Source of the DNA: Dasypus novemcinctus
Lineage: Eukaryota; Chordata; Mammalia; Cingulata; Dasypodidae
Direction of reading: 5' to 3'
DNA length: 64,000 nucleotides
Assembly (NCBI RefSeq): GCF_030445035.2
Contig: NC_080673.1
Location: forward strand, 158,592,216-158,656,215
Below, piece after piece: positions 35,176 to 48,424 of the stretch. The translations under genes and the position numbers were made by a program. How positions within the stretch are numbered: the stretch's first letter is position 1; each line of letters begins with the position of its first letter. A model generated the notes under the pieces. It was not told where the DNA came from, made no database searches, and worked only from the letters and a program-made list of their open reading frames with translations.

Positions 35176-37164
35176 TTATCAACAAGAATATTGAAAATAT
35201 ATGTCTTTTTATTTTGGTAAAACTGCTTTTTTAGTAACAATAACCTTTATTGTTAAAGAAGTTATAGATTTACGGAAAAATTATACTGAATGTATAGCAG
35301 ACTCCCATATATTCCCCCCATACCCACACACATAGTTTCCCCTCTTATTAACATCTTACCATAGTGTGTACGTTTGTTACAATTGATGAGCCAATACTGA
35401 AGTACTGCTACTAACCAAAGTCTATAATTTACTTTGTACTGTACAGTTTTATAGGTTTTGACAAATGTATAGTCATGAGTCTATCATTACAGTATCCCAC
35501 AGAACAATTTATGTGTTAATATAAATTGTCCTGTGTTCCACCTATTCATCCCTCTGCCTCCTTTCTGAATACCTGGCAACCATTTTCTTATTTCTGTTGA
35601 CACAAGATCATAACTACAATAAGAATAAATCTACTTTGATCCATGGTTACACTCTCCCCTTATGTTTGTTCATTCTTCAGTCTTGAGGGATTTGGGATGA
35701 TATCTGCTCTGACAGCTAAAGGCTGAGAGGACACTTTGGTATTATTGGGCAGATGAAATAAATTGTTTTCTTGAAGTTGTAGATACTCATTGTTTTTTGG
35801 GATAAGACGTCATCATTTTGTTGGTTATCCAGGGCAAGCCCAAAGAACTGGAGAAGTAGGAGTGGGCCACAAATCTGCTGGAATTCAGAGCTCAACTGGC
35901 ATATGCACAATCCAAAGACTTAAGTCTGTGAGAGATATATTTAATGGATATATTGAAAATTATAGGTTCAAGTAAAAAGAGTAGTAGAATCATGAGTAGT
36001 GGAATTATAAATTATTATAACTATGTTATATTGGGGCAATAGATTGTCATATATTTCAAATAGGACCTGCTGGTGGGTGTTGATTTCATGAGGCTGTGTG
36101 CCTTGCCTCTGCTGTTTGGATGTCCCTAAATTCCTTGGGAGCAATCTTGTTGTGGCAGTTAGTGAAATCTGCCTGAGACTTGCAGAATTATAATTTCAGA
36201 AATGACCTTCTGACTCACTTTGAAATCACTTAAATATAAAAACTTTTTATTTGATGTTTCCCCCTTTTGGACAATTTTTTTTTTCCAGATGCATCATTGC
36301 TTAGCACTTGATAGTAATCCCTTGGTGCCACTGAAGCTTATTCCTGAGAGTCATGTCCCACTTTGAAGGGGAAGATAGTGAGTTTATTTGCTGAGTTAGG
36401 CTTGGAGAGAGGCCACATTTGAGTAACAAGGAGGTTTTCAGGAGGTACATCTTAAGCCTTAATTATAATTAGGCTATGTTTCATTTTTATAGGAATAAGG
36501 CTCATACATACAAGCATTACATTCAAGGGCTTGGCATTTTGGGCTGTTTTCTTTTCTTAGGCATGGCTTATATATAGGTTTTTGATATTTTATTTGGGAA
36601 AGTAGCAAGGACTTCCCCAGGATGGAAGTTTAATATTTTGTTATTGTGTTGGCCTCTATAAAGAAAACATACCTATGACAACAAGAATACATTCATATCC
36701 CATAAAAGTATGTTTTAGGTGCATGTTTTACCATATATCTCACCACTACCAACACTCTGTACTAATGGTGTACCTTCATTTTAGACACTTAAAGGACGTT
36801 CTTATATTTGTATTCTTAACAACAATCCTTGGCCACCCCAGAATTCACTGAGTTATACAGTCGCCCATTTCATCAATTAGCTTTCCTTATAGAATCATGG
36901 ATGGTGCCCAACTTTCCATGTTCAACCATGTTCACACTCACAATTCAGCACTGTTAATTACACTCATATCACTGTGCCACCATCACCTCTGACCATTTTC
37001 CAACCATTACAATCAACCCAATTATAAATGCTACATGGATTAAGCATCAGCTCACCAATCTCCACTCTTCTTCTATCTCTTGGTAACCTATCTTCCAGAC
37101 TTTACTTACATAAGTTTTCTCATTATCCTTGAGATATCCTTATCCTTAATACTGAGATCATGCA

Positions 37165-40100
37165 ATAGTTGCCCTTTTGTGTCTGGCTTATTTCACTCAA
37201 CATAAGGTCCTCAAGATTCATCCATGTTGTCATGTGTCAATACTTCATTCCTTCTTACAGCAGAATAATATTCCCGAGTATGTATATACCACATTTTGTT
37301 TTTCCATTCATTTATTGATAGACACCTGGGTTTCTTTCATCTGTTGGCAATTGTGAATAATGACACTATGTACATGGGTGTGCACATATCTGCTCAAATT
37401 CCTGCTTTCAATTTTTCTGGATATCTATCTAGTAGTGGGATTGCAGATCATATGGTAATTCTAGACTTAGGTTCGTGAGGAACGCCAAACTGTCTCCACA
37501 GTGGCTGCACCATTCTACATTCCCACTAGCAGTGAATGAGCATTCCTATTTCTCCACATTGTCCCCAATACTTGTAGGTTTCTGTGTAGTATTTGTTTTA
37601 ATAGCAGCTTGTCTACTAGGTGCAGAATGATATCTCATTGTAATTTTGATTTGCATTTCAATCATAACTAGTGATGTTGTCATTTTTTTTCATTTGCTTC
37701 GTAGGCTTCTGTATTTCCTCTTTTGGACAGTGTTTAAGTCTCTTGCACGTTTTGGGTTGCACTGTTCTTTTTATAATTGAGATGTAGGATTTCTTTATAT
37801 ATGTTGGATACTAGACTTTTATAAGATATTTGGTTTCCAAATATTTTATCCCATTAAGTAGGTTGTGTTTTCACTTCCTTAATAAATTCTTTTGAAGCAC
37901 AATTTTTGTTTTCCAATTTTGAGGAGGTCACATTTATCTATTCTTTCATTGCTTGCACATTAGGCTTAGAGTTTATAACACCATTGCCTACCAAAAAATC
38001 TCATAGATGTTTCAGTATTTTACCTTCTAGTGCCTTTATGGTCATGGTTCTTAAATTTTGGTTTTTCATCCATCTTGAATTAATTTTTGTATAGGGTGTG
38101 AGATAAGGATCCTCTTCATTCTTTTGGATATGGAAAGCCAGTTTTCCAAGCACCTTTGTTGAAATGACTATTCTGTCCCCATTGAGTGGACTTAACAGCC
38201 TAGTTGAATATCATTTGGCCATGGATGTGTGGGTCTATTTTTGAACTCTTAGTTTGGTTTCATTGGTCAATATGTCTATCTCTGTGCTAATATCATGCAC
38301 TTCTGACCACTGTAGCTTTATATTATGCATTAAAGTTAGGTAGCATGAATCTTCCAACTTTGTTTTCCTTTTTCAAGATATTTTGGCTATTTTGGGCTCC
38401 TTACCATTACAAATAAATTTGATAATTGGCTTTTCCATTTCTTTAAAAAATGCTGTCTGACTTTGTTGGGTTCTGTTGAATCTGTAAATCAGTTTAGGCA
38501 GAATTAACATCTTTATGATATTTAATCTTTTAATCCATGAGCATGGGATAGCCTTCTTTCCATTTAGGTCTTCTTTGATTTCTTTTAGCAATGTTGTGTC
38601 ATTTTCTGTGTCTAAGTCCTTTATCTCTTTATTTAAGTTTATTCCTAGGTATTGGATTCTTTTAGTTGATATTTTAAATGGAATTTTTTTCTTCATTTCC
38701 TCCTTAAATTGCTAATTATTAGTGTAAATAATTTTTTGAGTATTGATTTTTTTTATCCCACCACTTTACTGAACTTGTTTGTAAACTCTGTTAGGTTTGT
38801 TGTAGATTTTTCTGTACTTTTATAATGAGATCATATCATCTGCAAGTAGTGAACATTTTCCTTCTTCATTTCCAATTTAGATTCCTTTTATTTCTTTTTC
38901 TTGCCTTAATGCTCTAGCAAGAATTTCTAACACAATGTTGAATAAGAGTGGTGACAGTGGGCACCCTTGTCTTCCTTCTGGTCTTACAGGGAAAGTCTTT
39001 AGCCTTTCACAATCGAATAATATCAGCTATGGGTTTTTCATATATGCCCTTTATAATGTTGAAGAAGTTTCATTCTATTACTATTTTTCTAAGTGTTTTT
39101 ATCAAGTCAGGATGCTGAATTTTGTTGAATTACTTTTCTGCATTGATGGAGTTTACCATGTAGTTTTCTCCTTACACCTGTTAATGTTGGGTATTATATT
39201 AATTGAATTTCTTATGATTCATTTGATGTGTTGATGGATTTGATTTGTAAGTATTTTGCTGATGATTTTTGAATCCAAGCTCAAGAAATTTCTTTTCTCG
39301 TAGTGTCTTTTTGTGGCTTTGTTACTAGGGTACTGTTAGCATAATTGAGTGGTAGGTTATGTTCCATCCTCTTCAGTTTTTTGGAAGAGTTTGAGCAGAA
39401 TTTGTATTATTTCTTTTCAGAATGATTGGTAGAATTCATCTGTGAAACCATCTGGTAGAATTCATCTGTGAAGCCATCTGGTTCTGGGATTTTCTTGGTT
39501 GGGAAGTTTTTGATGACCGTTTCAATCTCGTTACCTGAGTTTGGTCTGTTGAGGGTCTATTCTTTTTTTTTGTGTGTGTGTGTGTAAGTTGCTTGTGTGT
39601 TTCTAGAAATTCATTCATTTCATTTAAATTGTCCAACTTGTTGGCATACAATTTTTCATAGCATCTTCTTAAGATACTGTTCTGTTAAAAGCAGTTTTTG
39701 ATATATATTCACATATACAATCTGTGCAAAGTGTTCAGTAATGGATTTTAGTATGAGCACAGTGTTGTGCAGTCATCACCACAAACATTTTAGAACAATT
39801 TCATTACTCCAAAAAGAAAAGCTCCACAACCCTTAGCAGTCACCCAGTCACCACTCAATCCTTTTATCCTTCCATAACTCTACATAACCACTAATCTAAT
39901 TCCATCTTTATAAACTGATTTATAGATACATTTTATATAAATGAAATCATATACTATGTAGTTCTTTGTGTCTGGATTCTTTCACTTAGTTTAATATGTG
40001 GGGTTTTTTGTTTGTTTGTTTGTTTGTTTCCTGATGTTAACCTCTTGTAATATTAACATACATTTGTTCACTATCAAAGATAAACAGTCTTATATATGTA

Positions 40101-43100
40101 ATATTACCAATATTCAGATTTCATATGTAGTTTTACTATGCTATAAAATCCCATATTACATTTTTTTAGGTTTCCTTCTAGTAATATATGTAAATGACCT
40201 TTGACTTTCCCTTTCAACCAATGACTTACCCATATAATAGCACTACTAGTTACATTATGTTGTGCCTTCACCTTTTCTATTCATTTCCAAAGATTAACAA
40301 ACAACTTTTTACTTAATTCTACACAGGCTAACCTCCACTATTCATTCTGTAACCTCATTCTATCCCCTGCTGACCTGTATTCTAGTTATTAACTCCATGA
40401 GTTTATACAATATATTTAGTTCATAATTGTACAGTCACTCAATATTTGTCCTTTTGTGTCTGACTTCCTTCACTCAATATAATGTCCTCCAGGTTCATCT
40501 ATGTTGTCATATGTTTCATGACTTCATTTCTTTTTAGAGCTACATAATATTCCATCATGTGTATACGCTACAGTTTGTTTATCCATTTATTGATTGATGG
40601 ACACTTGGGTTGTTTGCATCTTTTGGTAATTTTGAATAATGTCACTGAACATCTGTATTAGGATGTCTCTTCTTATCACTGCTCTCAATTCTTCTTGGTG
40701 TAGATGTAGTACTTCCTTAGGAACTGCCAAACAGTCTTCCACAGTGGTTGTACCACTCTACATTCCCACCAATAGTGAATAAGTGTTCCTATCTCTCCAT
40801 ATCCTCAGCAAAACTTGTAGTTTTCTTTTTTTTTTTATAATAGAGGCCACTATCTTAATGTAATTTTGATCTCAATCAACACAGAAAATATATTTGACAG
40901 AATCCAATGTCCTTTCTTGATAAAAACACTTCAAAATATAGGAATATAAGAAAAGTCCTCAATATGATAAAGAGTGTATATAAAGAACTCACAGCCAACA
41001 TCATGCTCAGTGGGTAAAGGATGAAAGCTTTTCCTCTAAGATAGGAAAAAAGACAAGGATGTCCACTGCCATTACTGTTATTTGATATTGTGCTAGATGT
41101 TCTAGCAAGAGCAATTAGACAAGAAAAAAAATTAAAAAAGGATCCAAGTAGGAAAAGAGGAGTAAAACTCACTATTTGTGGATGACATGATCCTATATTT
41201 AGAAAATTCTGAAATGTCTATGACAAAGCTACTTGAGCTAATAAATGAGTATAGCAAAGTGGCAGGATACAACTCATCATGCAAAAATCAGTAATGTTTC
41301 TGTACATTAGTACTGAATAATCTGAAGAGGAAATCAGGAAAAAAATTTCCATTTACAATAGCAACAAAAAAGACTCAAATACCTAGAAATCAATTTAACC
41401 AAAGAAGTTCAGGGTCTATAGGCAGAAAACTACAAAACAATTCCAAAAGGAATCAATGAAGACCTAATCAAATGAAAAGACCTTCTGTGTTCATGGATAG
41501 GAAAACTAAATATCATGAAGATGTCAATCCTACCAAATCAATACCAATCAAAATTCCAACAGTTCACATTACAGAAATAGAAAAGGCAATTATCAAATTT
41601 ATTTGGAAGGAAAGTGAACCTGAATCTCCAAAAACATTCTAAAAAAGAATGATGATGTGGGAGTACTTTTACTACCTCATCTTGAAATATGCTATAAAGT
41701 TACAGTGATCAAAACAGCGTGGTATTGGCATAAAGATAGACACATGGATTAGTGAAATAGAATTGAGAGTCCAAAAATAAACCCTTACCTCTCCAGTCAA
41801 CTGGTTTTTGACAAAACAACCAAGTCTATGTTACTGGGACAAAATAGTCTCTTCAACAACTGGTGCTGTGAGAAGTGGATATCCATAATCAAAAAATTGA
41901 GAAAGAAGCCCCTATCTCACTCCATACAAGAATCAACTCAAAATGGGTCAAAGACCCAAATATAAAGCTGGGACCATAAAACTATTACAAGAAAAAAAGG
42001 GAAACATCTTTAAGATCTTGTGATGGTGGTGGTTTTTTGGATCTTACACCCAAAACACAAGCAACAAAAGAAAAAGATACTTTTTATTTCTGTGACATCA
42101 GTGGTGTTTCCTCTCTCATTTCTGATTTTATTTATTTGCATCTTCTGTCTTTTCTTCTTTGTTAGTCTAGCAAAGCATTTACCAATTTTAAAAATCATCT
42201 CAAGAACCCAGCTTTTATGCTTGTTAATTCTATTATTTTTAATTCTCAATTTCATTTAATTCTGTTCTAATCTTTGTTATTTCTTTCCATCTGCTTACTT
42301 TGAGATTAATTAACTTTGATTTTTATAGTTTCTCCACAAGTGCAGTTATATCTTGATTTTAGTTTTTCTGTTTTTCATATAGGCATTCAGGGCTATACAT
42401 TTCCCTCTCAGCACTACCTTTACTTTATCCCATAGGTTTTGATGTGTTGTGTTTTCATTTTCATTCACTTTGAGATATATACTGGTTTCTCTTGCAGTGT
42501 CCTCTTTGACACACTGATTGTTGGTATGTTATTTAACTTCCATATATGTGTGAATTTTCCAGTTCTCCATCCATTATTGATTTCCAGCTTTATTCCCTTG
42601 TGGCTAGAGAAAGTGCTTTGTATTGTTTCATTCTTTCTAAGTTTGTTGAGACTTGTTCTATGACCAAATGTGTGATCTATCCCAGAGAATAATCCATGAG
42701 TTCTTGAGAAAAATGTATATACTGCTTTTCTTGGGGTGCAATTTTCTGTATATGTCTATTGGGTTTAGTTCCTCTAACTTATTATTCAAGATCTTTGTTT
42801 CTTTATTAATTCTCTGTTGAGATTTTAATCTAATGCTGAGAGTGGTGTATTGAAGACCCCAATCAGACTATAGATGTGTCTATTTCTCCCCTTAGTTTTG
42901 TAAGTGTTTATCTCATTTATTTGGGGCACTCTGGATAGGTACATAAATATTTATGATTGTTCTTTCTTCTTAATAGACTGACTCTTTTATTAATATGTAG
43001 TATCTTTTGTCTCTTACAACATTTTGCACTTAAAGACTATTTTGTCTGATGTTAGTATTGCTACTACAGCCCTTTTCGGGTTATTGAATGTATGGAAAAT

Positions 43101-43283
43101 TGTTTTCCAATCTTTCACTTGCAACCTATTTGTGTCCTTGGCTCTAAGGGGTGTCTCCTGTAGACAGTATATAGATGAGTCATATTTTGTTATCCATTCT
43201 GCCAATCTGTGCCTCTGAATTGGGGAGTTTAATCCATTAACATTCAGTGTTATTTCTGTAAAGGCAGTACTTACTTTAGCCAT
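37165..43283 (-). pseudogene. L1-j ORF2, broken and split by L1-k
   Basis: The ATG at 43283 opens an endonuclease N-terminus with ITLNVNGLNSPIQRHRLAEW and YCLQETPLRAKDTNR. The RT N-terminal part is at 42010-42255 (LTKKKRQKMQINKIRNERGN) and continues at 39436-39660 after L1-k. The post-RT part is at 38373-38696 (IPCSWIKRLNIIKMLILPKLIYRF), and the C-terminal part runs to about 37165. The two halves abut exactly at the AAGATACT duplication around L1-k. Numerous stops and shifts mean no product. Confidence 0.85.
39679..42073 (-). mobile_element. L1-k: twin-primed (5'-inverted) L1 nested in L1-j
   Basis: The left part, 39679-40870, is an antisense 3' UTR and ORF2 C-terminus. The right part, 40875-42073, is sense-oriented ORF2 from the DAQKAF region (matches L1-d 13935) to about L1-d 15170. 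The duplication AAGATACT lies at 39671-39678 and 42074-42081. Deleting the insert restores continuous L1-j RT sequence. This is the layout expected when two primers start reverse transcription on one L1 RNA. About 300 bp of ORF2 at the inversion point is missing. The A tail is not preserved. The 3' UTR is of the L1-f type. Confidence 0.85.
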
Positions 43284-43424
43284 TTTTTCTGTAGGCTTGT
43301 ATATATCATATTTTATTTTTGTTTCACTTTTTACTCTTTTAGCTACTCTGACTGATAATCTTTCTTTCTACATTTTCCTCCAACCCTCTCTCTCCTGTCA
43401 TTTCCTTTCAATCTGTAGGATTCC

Positions 43425-44765
43425 CTTTAGTATTTCTTGAAGGGCAGACTATCGTTAACAAATTATCTCAATTTCTGTTTATATATGGGTATTTTGATCT
43501 CTTTTTTCAATTGAAGAACAGTTTTCCTCAATGTACAATTCTTGGTTGGCAGTTTTTGTGTGTGTGTGTTTTCTCCCAGCACCTTAACTCTGTTATACCA
43601 TTGTCTTTCAACCTCCATGGTTCCATATTAGAAATCAGAACTTATTCTTCTTGACCATACCTTATTTGTGATGGATCTCTTTTCTCTTGCTCCTTTCAAG
43701 ATTCTTTCTTTATCTTTGACCCTTGACAGTCTGATTGGTATGTATTTCAGAGTAGATCTGTAGGATTTATTCTGTTTGGAGTATGCTGTGCTTCCTGAAC
43801 ACGTACATCCATGTCCCAAACTCTCCTTTTGCTCCTTTTAGCTTCTCTTCTCCCTCTGGGGCACCCATAATGTGTATGTTTGTGCATTTCATGCTGCCAT
43901 TCAATTCTCTGAGTCTGTGCTGATTATTTTTTTACATTTTTTGTCTATCTGATCTATTATCTGTGTGATTTCAGAAGTCCTATCTTCCATTTCACTAATT
44001 ATTTCCTCTGCTTGTTTGAATTTGACATGGTGTGATTTTAGTGTATTTTCAATTTCTTCCAGTTTGCCTTTCACTGCCGTAAGAACTGTTATTTTTAATG
44101 TATGTTTGCAATTTCTTTTGTAGGTTCACCTAGTGTCCTCTTAATACCTTTTATCTCTTCCCTCTTCTCATTGAACTGATTTAGGTGATTTGTTTGGACA
44201 TCTTTGATTATTCCACATTCTGCATCTCCTTCTGTTATTTAGTATATTAGTTTAACTGGGCCATTATATTAGTCAGGATTCTCTAGGGAAACAGAACCAA
44301 CAGGAGATATCTGTAAATAGTATGAGATTGTATAAAATTGTCTCAAGCAACCTTGGACACAAGTCCAAATTCTGTAGGGTAGGCCGCAAGCCAGAGACTC
44401 AGACAAAGGTCCTTCTTGAATTCCCTAGGAGATGCTGGCTATATAGAGTAGAAATGGAGATGGAGATTCTCTCTCTGAATGCTAAAATTACTTCCCCTTT
44501 TAAGGCCTTCAGCTGATTGGATGAGAGTCTCTCACTGCTGAAGGCAATCTCGTTTGTTGATTGTAGATAAAAGTAGCCATCTATGCAATCAATTCACAGA
44601 TGGTTAAAGTCCATGAAATGTTTTTGTATTATAATTAGCCCACTACTTGCTTGCCCAAACAACTGGGCAGCATTACCTGGCCAAGTCAATATAGTAGCCT
44701 TAACTTCATAGCCATGTCTTGCTGTTTCTTATAATGCCTTGTAAAATTTTTTTTTGCTGATACCT
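43425..44765 (-). pseudogene. L1-j ORF1, broken and split by an LTR
   Basis: The minus strand keeps RRM and C-terminal text (VKDKERILKGAREKRSI near 43675-43730) and the coiled-coil half at 43900-44255. The N-terminus resumes at 44716-44765 after the LTR. Without the LTR it is about 0.9 kb. Frames are broken throughout. Confidence 0.75.
44265..44710 (-). mobile_element. LTR-like element with 5-bp TSD in L1-j ORF1
   Basis: It is 446 bp, flanked by GCCAT at 44260-44264 and 44711-44715; removal restores the ORF1 wording seen in L1-a. On the plus strand it opens with TAGTCAGGATTCTCTAGGGAA, so its sense strand is minus. It is the same family as the element at 55690-58084. The 5-bp duplication and TG/CA-like ends of the sister copy suggest an ERVL-type LTR, but the family is not named with certainty. 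Confidence 0.75.
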
Positions 44766-45715
44766 AAACATTTATTTATCTTGATGGGTTTATTCTGTTG
44801 GTCAATTTCTCTCTTGCCTAAATTTGTTTTTGTTGTTCAACTTTGTGTTAATGGTCTTCTTTGGCACTTGTTTCCACTTCATCTAAATCTTTATAATTGC
44901 CCATGTTTGAATGATAAAATAACAGAACAAAATAAGAAAGAAAGAGATAAAAGAAAGAGGACATTTTAAAAATAAGTAAAAGAAAAAAAAGAAAAGACAA
45001 AAATAGCAACAAAAAAATAAATGAAGGTAAAAGAGGAAAAAGAGGAAAGAACAAAAGAGACAAAGAAAAATACTTAAAAACAGAAAAAAATGTATAGAGG
45101 GGAAGAAAAAAGAGGAAAGAAAAAAGGCATTGAAGCACCTCCTCCTCAGATCATGGACTTCTTGTTTGACTCTTCCTTGACTGCCTGTGCCCACCAATTA
45201 ATCGTCCCATGACCTGCCTCTCTGGATGTACTGGGATGAGGAGGAAGGGAACAAGGGAGGAAGGGAGGAAAGAAGGGAGAAAGGGAGGGAGGGAGAGAGA
45301 AAGGGAGAGAGGGAGGAAATAGATTACCCATAACCAGCTACTTCTCTGGTGCCCATGCGGACACGTGTTCAACGTCCTGATCTCTCTGCAGCCTGCTACT
45401 TGCCTAGTGTCTGGCTGGACACTCCACTGCTGACTAGATTGCCCAGTGACTTTCCACTTCCCCATTGCCTGGCTAGGCATTCCCATACTGGTCTTACCAC
45501 CCCATTGCATGCTGCTACCCAGCTGCCTAGCTGGGACCCCTCTCACCAGCCTGTTCACCCCACTGCCCACTGCTCTCAGGGTGCCCAGCTGGCCACTAGC
45601 CCCACCCCCCAGCTACCCATTCCAATTGCCCTTGCAGCTCCAGCAAGCCAGTCAGTCTTCCTACAGCTTTTGGAGGAGGAATCCAACCTGCCATTCCCTT
45701 TACTACCATCTTAGA
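44766..45715 (-). promoter_or_regulatory. L1-j 5' UTR with polypurine blocks
   Basis: The region nearest ORF1 (44915-45125) and a second block (45235-45320, GGAAGGGA-type repeats) are purine-only on the plus strand, so pyrimidine on the L1 sense strand. The distal 350 bp are GC-rich with repeated CAGCTGG/GGCAGTGGG words. It lacks obvious homology to the L1-d 5' UTR, although the layout is alike. Long ORFs here are compositional. Confidence 0.7.
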
Positions 45716-47620
45716 TCTATTTCTCCCCCTTCACTTTTGAAAAATATTTTCATGTTCTTTTTCTTGGGTTGACAGGCTTATTTGCTTTACTTGTTACTTT
45801 ATTGTTTTCTTTTAACACTTATGAGATGTCACTCCATTGTTTCCTGGTTTGCATGGTTACTGATGGGAAGTCTACTCTGCTTCTCATCCATGTTATTCTA
45901 TAAATAATGTGTTTTATTTCTTTGGATGCCTTCAAAATTTTCACTTTGCCAATTATTTATTTTAGTAGTTTGAATATAATATTCCTGTTTCTTTTTTTTT
46001 TTGGTATTTGTCCCACTTGGTGTTATCCTAGGATTTTTGATCTGTAATTTGATGTCTTTCACTAACTTTGGAAAATTCTCAGACATTACTTCTTCAAAAA
46101 TTCCTTTTATCTCATTCTCACTTTCTTCTCCTTCTGGGATTCCAATTACTCATATGTTAATCCATCTTATATGGTGTCTTAGCTTTCACATGTTCTATTT
46201 TGTTTTACCTCTTTTACATTTTTTTAATAAATCTTTTTTTAAAAAGATTTATTTATTTTTCTCCCCTCCCCCCCTCCCCCACACACTCTGGTTGTCTGTT
46301 CTCTGTCTATTTGCTGAGCCTTTTTTGTCTGCTTCTGTTGTCAGCGACACAGTAATCTGTGTTTCTTTTTGTTGTGTTATCTTGTCGTGTCAGCTCTGTG
46401 TGTGAGCGGCACCATTCCTGGGCAGGCTGCATTTTCTTTCACGCTGGGAGGCTCTCCTTACGGGGCGCACTCCTTGCACTTGGGGCTTCTCTACGCGGGA
46501 GACACCCCTACTCGAGGGACACCCCTGCGGGGCAGGGCACTCCTTTTGTGCATCAGCACTGCGCATGGGCCAGCTCCCCACAGGTCAAGGAGGCCTGGGG
46601 TTTGAACCGCGGACCTCCCATTTGGTAGATGGACGCCCTAACCACTGGGCCAAGTCTGCCACCCTCTTTTACATTTTTGTCTTTCAATTTGGGTAAATTT
46701 TATTGACTTATCTTTAAGCTCACTGTTTCTTCGGCTTTGTGAATTCCACTGATGAGTCAGTCAATGACTTTCTTCTTTTTCACTCTGGTTTTTGATTCCT
46801 TGCATTTCCATTTGATTATTTCTTACAGTTTCCATCTCTCTACTGAAATTACCTATTTAATTTTACATTTTTCCACATTTTCTGTTGTAGCCTTTAAAAT
46901 GTTCATTATATTATTTTAAATATTCAGTCTGATAGTTCCCACATAAATGTCATATTTGCATCTGGTTCTGATTATTGTCCCCTTAAACTTTTCCCTTGCT
47001 TTTTTATATGCTTTATGTATAAGATAGTAGAGACTGTGGTATGCATATTTTATGCCTGAAGATGAGCATACTTTTCATTCTTCTAGGCCTATAATATGGG
47101 GTATGTGTGCAATCTCTTCAAGAACTGGTATTGAATTTGCTCCCTGCTTGTCTTTGTTGCTTCTCTTTCTGTTACTTTCAAGAGATGATGCTTCTGTTGC
47201 ATCTCTTCCATGTGTAGTCTGGTGTTATTTTATTTTATGTTTGCTAATGTGGTGGTAGGAGTTTGATGAATGGGTTGTTTTCTGATGTTTACATTAAGTG
47301 TCACTCTTAGGTTGGCATTGTGAATTTAGTCTCTGGGGTGTACTTCACAGTTTCTTCGCCAGAGGTAATCCTGGGGAAAACACATATGCTTGCCCCGTTC
47401 CAGAAGTAGAACTTTTTTCCCCGCTCTGTTCTTTTTCCTTATTTTCAGTGTCTTTCCACCAGTGTACGAGGCTTTATTTTTATTGACCTTTCCCAGGTAT
47501 ATTAAGGTTTTTGTTCTTTAGGAGAGTTAGAGAATGTTTTATGGATAGAGTTTTAGTGATGGCTGAAGTCCCTCTCCTCTAGCTGTAATGGTTTCCATTA
47601 GTTCACTCAGACTACTATTG
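45716..47620 (-). mobile_element. L1-l: old L1/HAL1-like ORF1 and upstream region
   Basis: The minus strand matches ORF1 of old L1M or HAL1 elements: 45898-46086 encodes SENFPKLVKDIKLQIKNP, and 46680-47000 matches the coiled-coil region ('ttattgacttatctttaagctcactg', read in short blocks). 47050-47620 resembles the upstream part of such elements. A DAS SINE lies inside. Its 3' half is missing because L1-j abuts it. Confidence 0.65.
46225..46662 (-). mobile_element. DAS-type SINE, full-length copy
   Basis: The minus strand starts with the tRNA-Ala-like head (ACTTGGCCCAGTGGTTAGGG; GGTTCAAACCC B box near 46596-46608) and ends with AAATCTTTTT before a T-rich stretch. CCTCTTTTACATTTTT is repeated at 46208-46223 and 46663-46678. 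It has one of the best-preserved heads in the window and lies in L1-l ORF1. Confidence 0.94.
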
Positions 47621-47622
47621 TC

Positions 47623-47660
47623 ATTTGTTTGTTTTGTTTTGTTTTGTTTTGTTTTTTTTC
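47623..47660. repeat. (TTTTG)n microsatellite
   Basis: About seven pentamers, TTTGTTTTGT..., then a T run. No gene. Confidence 0.9.
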
Positions 47661-47707
47661 TTTTCTCCTTATCCCCTGAAAATGAAGGCTATTGCACCCT
47701 AGGGAAA

Positions 47708-48385
47708 TGTCTTAGCTTGCCACAGGGATGCCATTGCAAAGTACCAGGAATGTACTGGTTTTTATAATGGGAACAATGATAAAGGGTAAAAGCTTACAGC
47801 TCCGGGGCCATGAAATATCTCGATCAAGGCACCATCAGAGACACTTCTCATCATAGACAACACTGGTAATCCTGGTATCCAGTCACTTGTGGCAAAGCAA
47901 GATGGCAACTGATTTCTGCTGAGGTTCCTGCCTTCCACTCCAGAATCTCTCATCTCTCAGAGCCCAGCTGTGGGCAACCAGACATAGGGCTTGCTTCTTA
48001 CCATACCTTCTCTCTCAGTCTCTGCTGCTCTGCTTTCTTCTCAAATTCAGCTATGACTTTAGCCTTGAGGTACTCCACGGGCCCAGACCCTAGTGGGCCT
48101 CTTTCTGCGCCTCTGTACTCTGCTGGTTCCAGACTCCCGGATCTTTCTTAGCCTCTCAGGGCATTTCTGTTTTCCTGCAGTCCTCTTTCTCACATGGCAG
48201 AATCAATATAATATGCCAGATAGCTCTCTCTATGTCTCTGTTTATATTAGCACCAATAAGAGGGCCGAGACTCAACCTGAGTTATGCCTCATTGACTTTG
48301 TTCAATAAAAAGGGTCTTACACCCACAGGAATGGAGTTCAAAAACATAATCCTTCTCTTTTAGGGATTCATAAAAAAACTTCAGT
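47708..48385 (-). mobile_element. MaLR-like LTR, antisense
   Basis: It opens TGTCTTAGCTTGCCACAGGG, followed by CAAAGTACCAGGAATG and ATCAAGGCACCATCAG, the reverse complement of MaLR LTR 3' ends. The right side ('cccacaggaatggagttcaaaa') is the reverse of the opening seen at 30129. Right boundary is approximate. It is non-coding. Confidence 0.72.
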
Positions 48386-48424
48386 GAGGAGAGATAGTTA
48401 CGGTGTATCTGTATAGAGTTTCTT

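Larger units (their letters stand above)
35225..45715 (-). mobile_element. L1-j: nearly complete antisense L1 with two nested insertions
   Basis: From right to left: 5' end near 45715 (AAGATGGTAGTAAAGG on the minus strand), 5' UTR to 44766, ORF1 to 43425, ORF2 from ATG 43283 to about 37165, and a 3' UTR to 35225 with a T-rich remnant tail. L1-k (39679-42073) and an LTR (44265-44710) interrupt it. Without these it is about 7.65 kb. The distal 3' UTR resembles L1-d and L1-n but the proximal 3' UTR (36740-37165) is unlike that of L1-d, so L1-j belongs to another, older subfamily. It is inactive. Confidence 0.87.

Noticed and set aside
40875-42073. Independent sense-strand L1
   Set aside because: The shared AAGATACT duplication with the antisense part at 39679-40870 makes one twin-primed insertion the simpler reading.
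45151-45772. ORFs of 108-139 residues on both strands in a GC-richer stretch
   Set aside because: They fall in the L1-j 5' UTR and its repeat-rich flank, lack family resemblance and overlap each other in opposite directions.
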